Assembly: GCA_030737835.1 (NCBI GenBank)
Contig: CM060855.1
Location: 12,309,927 to 12,373,926, forward strand
Length of the DNA: 64,000 nucleotides
Source: Acorus gramineus
Lineage: Eukaryota > Streptophyta > Magnoliopsida > Acorales > Acoraceae
Direction of reading: 5' to 3'
The position numbers and the translations under genes are program-made. Below the pieces are notes generated by a model. It was not told the DNA's origin and did not search any database. It was given only the letters and a program-made list of their open reading frames with translations. Shown in pieces: positions 56,125 to 64,000 of this stretch. Position 1 is the first letter of the stretch, and each line of letters opens with the position of its first letter.

Positions 56125-56696
56125 TTACTTGCACGATGGACAGTGTGGTACGTGTGGCGGCAAGGAGGAGCCGGTGGAACATTTATTTGTTACTTGCCCC
56201 ATGGCTAAGAGGTTTGGGGTTGGTTGGTTACTGCATCGGAGTTGGATGGTTGGGTTTCTTCGCTGGAGGCCCTTTGGGAGATGGGGAAGAAGATGCGGTG
56301 CCGTGGCGATCGTAGCATCAAAGCAAAGGTGTCCCAATCCTTTGTCCCTGTCGTGATTTGGTCCATTTAGCAGATTAGATATCTCAGTCTTCAGCGGGGT
56401 CACACCCTATGTTGAGAATGTGTGGAAGTTGGCGATTGGGTGCATACAGTATTGGGGTAGACATTGTGCTGGAGTGTCGATCATTGTTTTTTCACGGGAT
56501 GCATTGACGGTGCACAAGTAGTTTTTTATGGTTTTCCATGGATGAACCTGAAGTAGAGATCTCCTCTACTAGGATACATTCACTTTGCTTGTTTAATTTG
56601 CTCTGTTTTGCTTTATGCTTTTCTTTTCTCTATATTGGGGCATTTTGTTTTAATACGAAAGCATATGCTTACCATTTCCCATCAAAAAAAGAAAAA
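56125..56696 (+). mobile_element. LINE 3' fragment nested in another LINE
   Basis: A 5'-truncated LINE end: zf-RVT text (CGTCGGKEEPVEHLFVTCPMAKRF), then the C-terminal TPYVENVWKLAIGCIQYWG, ending in an A-rich tail (aaaaaaagaaaaa). It splits the host LINE exactly at the start codon of its second ORF; atgaaa occurs on both sides (56119-56124 and 56697-56702). The other copy of this LINE family (12220-12240) shows the uninterrupted junction. Confidence 0.8.
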
Positions 56697-59549
56697 ATGA
56701 AAGTACTCTCATGGAATATTGGGATCTGGAGGGCCCAAGGAAAAGGGAGGCTGTTAAAGGTGTGATATTGAAACATGGTATTGATATATTCTGTCTACAG
56801 GCAACTAAAATCACATCCCTTAAACCTTCACTTTTGAGGCAGCTGGGAGGCTTTTCCATGCATGACGTGGTGGTTCTCCAAGCCATTGGTGCATTAGGTG
56901 GAATCATGGTTGGTTGGAGAAGTAGTTCGTGGAATCTGGTGGGGAAACGGAATGGCAGGTAATCAGTTTCAGGGATTTTAGAAGATAGTGGGGTAGATAA
57001 GAAGTGGATGTTTACGGGAGTGTATGAGCCTACGAATGGGAGGCATGGCACTCATTTTGGGAGGAATTGTCCAAGATTTAGAACTGTTGGGACGTTCCAT
57101 GATGTATCATGGGTGACTCAATGCCACTCTTATCACCTAAAGAGCGCAGCTCTCCTTCTTTGTCTTCTAGTAGTGCGAGAAGATTTCGAGGTTGGATTTC
57201 ACATACAGGTTTGATCAAGTTCCACTCCCCAACCACAAATACACTGGGAGTAATTTGAGTTTGAGAGACCATCCATCATTATCCAAGATTAATTGTTGCT
57301 TGGTGGACCCCGCTTGGATGATATATTTCCTCTCCCATTTGGACAGTTTGGTTTGTTCTTGTTCAAACCACATCCTGATCATCCTTTCAACAGCACATTC
57401 ACAAAGGCGATCAAAGAAATTCAAATTCGAGAATTGGTGGTTATTCGAGCACGGTTTCTGGAACAAGGTGGAACGTTGGTGGTTGTCAGTAAAAGTAGAG
57501 AGGAGGGGGGCTCAACAGGTGGTCGACAAACTCAAATTCCTCAAGAAATGGTTGATGGCTTGGAACAAGATAGTAATTATTACGCGGCATGTGAGGAAGT
57601 CTTTGTTGGAAGAAATTATTGGCATGAGATAAATAGAAAGAAAGTTGGTTCCTTACGCCAGAGGTGCTTGAGGAGAGGAAGCTAAAGAGGGCCTTATGGT
57701 GTTTCTTCAGCAAGTGGAGGAAGCATGGCGCCAAATATCGAGGGCGATTTGGTTCAAAGCCGGAGACTGTAACACAAAAGTCTTTCATAGGACCGCTATA
57801 TCGAGAAGAAGACAAACTTCCATCACCTCCATCTTGACAAATAACGAGTGCATCAGAGACAAAATAGAGATCGAAGAACATATCATGAATCACTTGAAGT
57901 CCTCTATTCAAAATGATAATTCAATGCTCTCCATGTGGCATGACACCTCGCTTCCTCACATTTCCCCTCTCAAAAGGAGGAGCTTGATGTCCCTTTTTTT
58001 CAAGGAGAAAGGTGGGCATTCTCCCATGGTTTTATCTCAAATCAAGGTGAATGCCCAAAGCTTGATGTCCCTTTTGATGTGGAAGAAATCAAGGATGTTG
58101 TTCTTCAAATGGACAATGATAAAGCACTCAGCCTCGATGGGTTACCATGAAATGATTCCAATCCTTTTGGAATGTGGTGAAGGCAGGCATGGTAGAGATG
58201 ATGAATGAGTTCTACAAATGCCGCCAAGGATGTGTGTCTCAATGCTACTTCCATTGCCCTCATCCCAAAGAAAAGCGGCGCAAAGGTGATTGGGTCGGTC
58301 CCCGTTCTAAAAGCCTTGTAAATGGTGCATATAAAATTCTTGTCAAGATCTTGGCCAACCATATCCAAAATCAAAGATTCGGTGGATTATAGTCAATCAG
58401 CTTTTATTCAAGGGAGATCACTCTTTGATGTTTTTGTAATCGCACAAGAATGTTTGGCCAAGGTGCATAATGGGAAGAGGAAGGGATTCCTATGAAAACT
58501 TGATTTCAAGAAGGCGTATGACTCCGTTTCTTGGGATTTCTTATGGAGATTGTTGAAGTATTAAGGCTTTTCTCTCAAATGGTGTTGGTCATTGGTGTAA
58601 ATGTCAGTTCTCATCAATGGAAGAGCGGTGGGCTAATTTGACTCAAGGAAAGTGTTTCATCAACGGGACCCTCTTTCTCCTTTCATCTTCATTCTCATTG
58701 CTATGCTTAGTAGAATGATTCACAAGGGTGTGGAAGGAGGGTGGATCCATGGTTTAGAAGTCTCACGAGGTGGCACCCGAATCTCCCATATCCAATATGC
58801 TAATGATACCATTCTCCTATGGGACAACAAGGAACGCAACTTAGATGGCTTCAAATTTATTAACAAACGCTTCGAGTTGGTGTCTCAAAGTAAACTTCTC
58901 CAAAAGCAACCTTGTGGGCATAAATATTCTGATAGAAAAGGTGGCCATTCTTGCTTCGAAATTAATTGTAATGCTTCGGCTTTTCCCATTAAGTACCTTA
59001 GTCTCCCTCTACACATGCAGCCTCTTTGGAAGAACCATTGGGAACCCCTTACTTGAAGATTCGATTAAAAGCTCAATGGTTGGAAGGATCGGATCCTTAG
59101 CTTGGGAGGTTGGCTTGTGCTTCTTCAAGAGGTCCTCACTAGCCTTCCACTCTAATTCTTTTCCATTTTCAAGGTTCCTTTTGGTATTCTTGATAAAGCG
59201 AAGAAGATTCAAAGAAGTTTCTTATGGAACGGAGTCAAGGAAGGTAGTAGTTCCACACACCTCACCAAATGGAGTCTTATTTGTAGATACAAAAGAGAGG
59301 GTGGGGTCCTAAATCTTCATAATATGAATATTGCTCTTTTGGGGCCAATGGCTTTAGAGATTGGTTGCCAATCCAGATTCCTTGTGGTCTACAATTATTC
59401 ATGAGAAGCACTACTCCATGTGTACTAGACTCGCTTCGCCTTTGCGACCAAGAGTTGTTCTCTCTAGGGTATGAAGGACATAATCAATGTTGTGGATAGA
59501 ATCAAGGAGGAAATTCAACTTGTCCCCAGGAATGTGGTGGAAATTCAAC

Positions 59550-59918
59550 TTGTCCCCTCCCACTGCCTCATCGCCTCCCTTCCCACCTTCCCCAACTGCC
59601 TCCACCGCCTCCCCCTCCCCAAAGACCAACCACCACCTTTAGATCGAACACATCGACGCTGTTTCCGCCCTCGCCGTCTTTGGGAACCTCATCTACTCCA
59701 CCTCCTGGGACAAGACCCTCAAGATCTGGCGGACATCCGACCTCCATTGCATCGAGTCCGTTGCCACACACGACAACGCCATCAATGCCATCGCTGTTAC
59801 CGGTGACAGGATCGTCTACACTGCCTCTTCCGACCGACACATTAGGGTTTGGTCACCCGATCAGGAATTGAAGAGTCGGATGGATGGTGAGGATGTGGAG
59901 GGGGAGGGTCTCTATTAG
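59550..59918 (+). pseudogene. WD40-repeat gene fragment (JINGUBANG-like)
   Basis: From 59643 a clean frame of 91 codons to TAG encodes about two WD40 blades: HIDAVSALAV then STSWDKTLKIWRTSDL, and HDNAINAIAV then TASSDRHIRVWSPD. Just upstream, LPTFPNCLHRLPLPKD in another frame fits the segment that precedes these blades in JINGUBANG-type plant WD40 proteins. The piece between them is missing. It is a captured partial copy of a host gene, GC-rich against its surroundings, lying inside a decayed LINE. Too short to fold as a propeller. Confidence 0.75.
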
Positions 59919-60165
59919 TGGGAGATCGACGACGGACAGAACGACAACCTCCGGCAAGGGTGAATCTTACGAGGGAGGAGGAGATAAAAGAGGGGGATAA
60001 AGAGGAGAGAATACGAGGACGGAGAAAACTCTGTGAAAACATGAGATGGTGGGTTTAGGATTAGATGAGATTTAAATATAAAAGATGGTGGGTTTAGGAA
60101 TAACATATTTCAAGGTGATGGTTTAGAAAGGTGGTGGGATCAAAAAACTAAGTGGTGGGACTAGA
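59919..60165. repeat. Right part of the insertion carrying the WD40 fragment
   Basis: GA-rich sequence, then repeated phrases gatggtgggtttaggat and gatggtgggtttaggaa, and a near-palindromic ggtggtgggatcaaaa / gtggtgggactagatg pair. LINE sequence seems to resume near 60175 (actccatcatttggctccc). The terminal repeats of the carrier element were not identified. Confidence 0.4.
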
Positions 60166-60735
60166 TGTTCCCTCTGAAGAAAACTCCATCATTTGGCTCC
60201 CATGGCTTTGGCATAGGGTGAATGACCTTGAGGCGGAGGAACCTGCCTTTCTTCTTGAAGCCTTCCAAGAGTTCAAATTAAGTTTGGAGGAGGATCATGT
60301 GGTATAGAAAGCGTGTGGAGGTGGTTCCACAAAAGAAAAAAGCGAGGTGATCATGGTAATTTAGCCCAGTGCCAATGGCTTGTCTTGCATGCGATGTGTC
60401 AGAGCATTTGGCTCACTTACAGTGAAAGCATATTCCAACAAAAGAGGGTCTATTAGGAAAACTTGGAGCGATGATCTCCTCCATCCTTCCAGATTGGTTG
60501 GCTATAATTTAGGGAGAAGGTTATCCTTCTATTATGGGATTTTTATGATTCAGGAGGTGACGTTTTGAATATTTTTGTCAGGGTTCTCCCCATTATTCCC
60601 CACCCCCAAACATGTTTTAATATTTTTTCTCTTCCTTTCGTCCTCTTCTCTATTGTAAGGAGATCCTTCGTCTCCTTCTATTCGGGGTATTTTTTTAATA
60701 TATTCTACTATCGTTTTTTCAACAAAAATATAAAA

Positions 60736-61925
60736 ATCCATGAACACTTTAACAATTAATACGGCATTCAAACAAACAGATCAGGGGTAAAAAGAGATCC
60801 AATTTGGCGAATTTTAAAAAAATCAAATTTACACCAATGAAGTTGATATTCTTCTTACCATACTAGAGAATAATTTTTATAACCCATTAACAGAATAAAA
60901 AAAGGTAGAAGATGCTGTTCTAGAAAAAGATTGTTTATTATACTTCCAACAAACTTAGCAAAGATCTTAGATGCAGGAAACTAATAATTTCACCAAGTGC
61001 TCCAAATCTTGTTCCCCTGTGGATAACATAATACAAATATCTGAAATGTAGTCCCGGGTCCATCCCTGCCTCCTAATTACCAACTTACTCCCCCCTTACG
61101 AATTAGAACAAATTGATATAAATTGGACAATAAAGGGCAAATGAGGGATCTGCACTGTGACAATAATTGAACAAGGGGCGACAAACAAACAAGAATATTT
61201 ATGCACTTACAATTCACATAAACTAGCATAGTAATCTTCAACAAACAGGATCCAAAACACAGACTATGATGATGATGAACATGATGGAAAGTAGCTCTAA
61301 CAGGGAAAAAAAAAGAAGCTAATTAAGTTTTGAAAATTTGACTAATGCAAGTTCTCAATACCTAAAATCTAAGACCAGATATTAGGTAACAGGTGAGTTA
61401 GTTCTCTTAATTTTAACGTAATTTAGTCCATTAGATTCCTAATTCCCAAGACAAATGAACATAAGATCCCAATTTCTAGGCTAGCGGGGGGAAGGGAGAA
61501 GAACTCAATTTCCATTTATATCAAGTAGATCAAATTGATGCAACAAGAAGAACCAGCATATAAAAAAGAGAGTATAAAGCAGCCAACACCCTAGGGCCGT
61601 CAGATAACAAATCAATCTGTTAGGGATGGCAATAGGGTGGGTTGTATTGGTAACCTATCAGACCCGACAATACTGAGGCAGGTTTACATTCGATGTTTTT
61701 CAAACCTTCCCCAACACATTGTAATACATGGGTTGGATTCGAGATAAACTGAGTCATTAGGATTTAGGAATTACATAAAAAAATTAATTCCTATGATAGT
61801 CAAAATACAGTCACCACTATCTTTTTTTTCTCTCCATCCATTCATTCACTTTTCTTTCACAGAAAGCTCAAATTTATTCACAGTTACATACATACCATCC
61901 ATGAACCATAAACCAGAAGGTTGGG
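60736..61925. other. Spacer, no gene recognised
   Basis: AT-rich. At 61620 tagggatggcaatagggtgg matches a hAT-like terminus and is followed by gggttgg, gacccg and aacct words to about 61770, probably a one-ended relic of the word-rich elements. Nothing else was supported. Confidence 0.4.
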
Positions 61926-63053
61926 TTTTTTTTTTTTTTGAAATGAGATTGAATGTCCTTCATACAAAAATGATGCCCTCGAACAAAAGGAAACGAGTGA
62001 TCTCCATCAAAATAAAACAAAAATAAAATTATAGATAGAAACAATTAAAAGAACATTCCATAACCCCTCTTCAGCATGTCAGAACATGCCCTCACCAATT
62101 AAGCCACATGATTGACGACGGCGAACATTCTCCCAGAATAACCTTAACCCTCACTCAAAGAGAAGTTGTGATCGCCACCCAATTATTTTCTATGTACATT
62201 CATTTCTTTTGGAATATGAACTCGTTCCTAGCAATTCAAATGGCTCAACAAATTGCATGTGGAACAAGGCGTTGGAACTTGGCCTTGTTACTTAGGTCTC
62301 CTCTCTTCTTGATTTTGCGGAACCATTATCACATGCAATCAAAATTATTGAAATTGCACCTTGAACCAAGAGTCAATGTCACCATGGACCATTTGTTTTT
62401 GCTCTCATTAGGTTTGATGAGGATTTCGTCAAGAGAGAAGCCACAAATTTGGTAAAGGAATCACAAAGAAGGAATCTAGCGCAAAGGGCATTATTGAGCC
62501 ATCAATAGAAAGACTTGATGGAGAAGCCGTGAAGAAGATCACTCTTCCACTCCAACGTGTCTTCCTCTTTCAAGTCCAACGCCACCTCACGAAGAGCTCT
62601 TAAAAGATAGACAAGCTCCTCTTCCTCCACTTCCCCAAGGTACTCTGAAGTCCTGGACACCACACTAGAGTGTTGAAGGCATAAGTAAAAGCATCACAAA
62701 TTAGAAAATCCTTATTTGTCGCAACAGAAAAAAAGGTTTGGAAAGAGGATTTCCAAAGATGGGCCATTGATACATTTGTCTTTCCAAAAAAAGATCTCCA
62801 CCCCATTCTCAGAAGAAAAAAAAAAGAGCAATGCTACCTCGTTGACCCATTCAAGGATATTTTTCCTGACCGAAAAAGGAGTCTTGGATTTGGGGACAAA
62901 GACAATCTAATAACCCCATATAGTATTTCCCGAATGACTCTAAAGGACCAACAAGTTCCAAAGCCATTTCCCCAAAAGAGCATGATTCATGTTTTGGAAA
63001 TTTAGAACTTCCATTCCTCCTTCCTTCTTGCCACAACAAACCATGTTCCACTA
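61926..63053 (-). mobile_element. Minus-strand LINE fragment
   Basis: The poly(A) tail appears as a 14-base T run at 61926-61939, followed on the minus strand by a LINE 3' end (tttgtatgaaggacattc). Minus-strand frames 62600-63053 read LNFQNMNHALLGKWLW-like text, GQEKYP and MGWRSFFGKTNVSMAHLWKSSF, typical of the region between reverse transcriptase and zf-RVT. Frames are broken. 5'-truncated. Confidence 0.65.
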
Positions 63054-63260
63054 AGGGGGTGCAACTCGAGCAAGTTGGGTAAGGTTAGATTCTTGTCCAA
63101 GCCCAACCCACAAAGTAAAATACTCAACACAAACCCAAACCCAATCTCAACCCGAGAGATTCATCCCATCCTCAACTGGTGGGTTCCGGTCAGGCTCGGG
63201 TTCTGGTTCAGGTTCGACCTAATTTTGGGTTGAGCTAGGGTTGATCAGGGCTTAGCCTTT
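63054..63260. repeat. Word-rich repeat (AACCCA/GGGTTGG), probable hAT-like relic
   Basis: It begins taagggggtgcaactcgagc, which resembles the TAGGGCTGCAACTTGA terminus of the 33121-33554 element, and continues with cccaaaccca, caacccgag and ggttcggg words. No matching right end or duplication was found. Confidence 0.45.
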
Positions 63261-64000
63261 AAAAATCACAATAAAAAAACGAGTTTATTGGTCTAATGAA
63301 AACATCACAAATATGTTTCTTACATATAATGAAACAAAAACTCACAAGGTGTACCAAACTTCTAATAAACATAAAATACAATGAACTCCATCCCCGATCC
63401 TTTTCATCGTCTCCCACTCCATTGCAGCTGATTAAATCTCCTCCAATGGGGTACAGCCGTACAAGAGGAATGACATCATACTTAAGCAAATCAAAATATT
63501 CAACCAAACTAATTATATGACAACAAGTTCAGTGTCTATATTATCATTTAAATAAGCGAGATAATAAAATGTATTTTGTAATGTACAATGTGCCAAGATA
63601 GAGGACATCGCTATAAACACTGATTTATCATTGAATACAATAGTGTCTTAATCAACCAACACTATATCAACCAAGGTGGACAACCCTGTGTCTTATCAAG
63701 TTGCGGGGAAAGAAAGAGTATTTGGTGCCCAAGATTGAGATGAAATATTATAGGAATGGAGACAAGCAGTAGCTCTATTGACGATATTTCAAGAGATTCA
63801 TCTTGACTTGGAAGTAGAAGACATCATCAAATGGGTTACTCAAAGATATATTGGTGTTTCATTGAGAATTTCTACACAAAGCAACCATTCAAGAGACATT
63901 GGGACAACGAACTACTATAAACAAATTTCGGAGACTAAGAACCACTCAAGGTGTAGGTATTTGCATGGTTACTACAATTGGATAAGATACTTAGCACGGA
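63261..64000. other. Window end, unrecognised
   Basis: AT-rich to 63540, then a somewhat balanced stretch (63600-64000) running off the window. Short frames give no recognisable domain. It could be part of a transposon or a gene continuing beyond the edge. Confidence 0.3.

Larger units (their letters stand above)
55790..60735 (+). mobile_element. Decayed L1-type LINE with nested insertions
   Basis: Sense-strand LINE of the same family as that in the kinase intron. An ORF1-like end (to about 56118), an APE endonuclease remnant starting at 56697 (MKVLSWNIG; CLQATK where ETK is expected), a linker (KFENWWL), reverse-transcriptase pieces (DPLSPFIFIL and a YAND box where YADD is usual), and LNLHNMNIALLG to about 59400. 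A 3' tail runs to about 60735 (ttcaacaaaaatataaa). It is inactive, with many stops and frameshifts. Two insertions interrupt it: a LINE tail at 56125-56696 and a WD40 gene fragment within about 59480-60165. Confidence 0.8.

Noticed and set aside
1-64000. CRISPR arrays, operons, phage-like or biosynthetic clusters
   Set aside because: No regularly spaced short repeats, no polycistronic ORF runs; gene structure and repeats are those of a plant nucleus.

Overview
This is nuclear DNA from a flowering plant. It has GT-AG introns, large AT-rich spacers, three plant-type host genes, and dense LINE, SINE, MITE, hAT, Mutator-like, CACTA and LTR-type repeats. The GC-rich first exon of the GT61 gene and the closeness of the zinc-finger homeodomain gene to rice ZHD1/ZHD2 would fit a monocot or another lineage with GC-rich gene 5' ends. 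The species cannot be fixed from sequence alone. No bacterial operons, CRISPR arrays, rRNA or tRNA genes were seen.

Layout. 1-3.6 kb is repeat DNA: a SINE with perfect target-site duplications and a hAT-like element inside a purine-rich repeat. 3.9-15.2 kb is a three-exon PEPKR2-type Ser/Thr kinase gene on the plus strand. Its introns (3.0 and 6.7 kb) have collected LINE tails, a hAT-like element and a near-complete but decayed LINE. 15.2-20 kb is spacer with MITEs, a minisatellite, a retrotransposon-like relic and a MITE lodged in a TA microsatellite. 20.06-21.97 kb is a two-exon GT61 glycosyltransferase gene (plus strand). 22-30.9 kb is mostly AT-rich spacer with one small conserved-looking ORF (27.8 kb) and one unexplained ORF on the opposite strand (27.2-27.6 kb). 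30.94-31.73 kb is a single-exon ZF-HD transcription factor gene (minus strand). 32-55 kb has no recognisable gene. It is a mosaic of hAT-like, CACTA, MULE-type foldback and MITE elements, a solo LTR that split a LINE, and several tandem duplications. 55.8-60.7 kb is a second decayed LINE of the same family as the one in the kinase intron. It is interrupted by a nested LINE tail and by a fragment of a WD40 (JINGUBANG-like) host gene. 61.9-63.05 kb is a minus-strand LINE fragment, and the last kilobase is unrecognised.

The three host genes act in unrelated pathways (signalling kinase, Golgi glycan synthesis, developmental transcription factor) and do not form a cluster. The most informative content is the transposition record: at least nine insertions are bounded by exact or near-exact target duplications. 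The hAT-like elements with 8-bp duplications share one architecture, a core saturated with a single short word that differs between elements. No previously undescribed functional system was identified.
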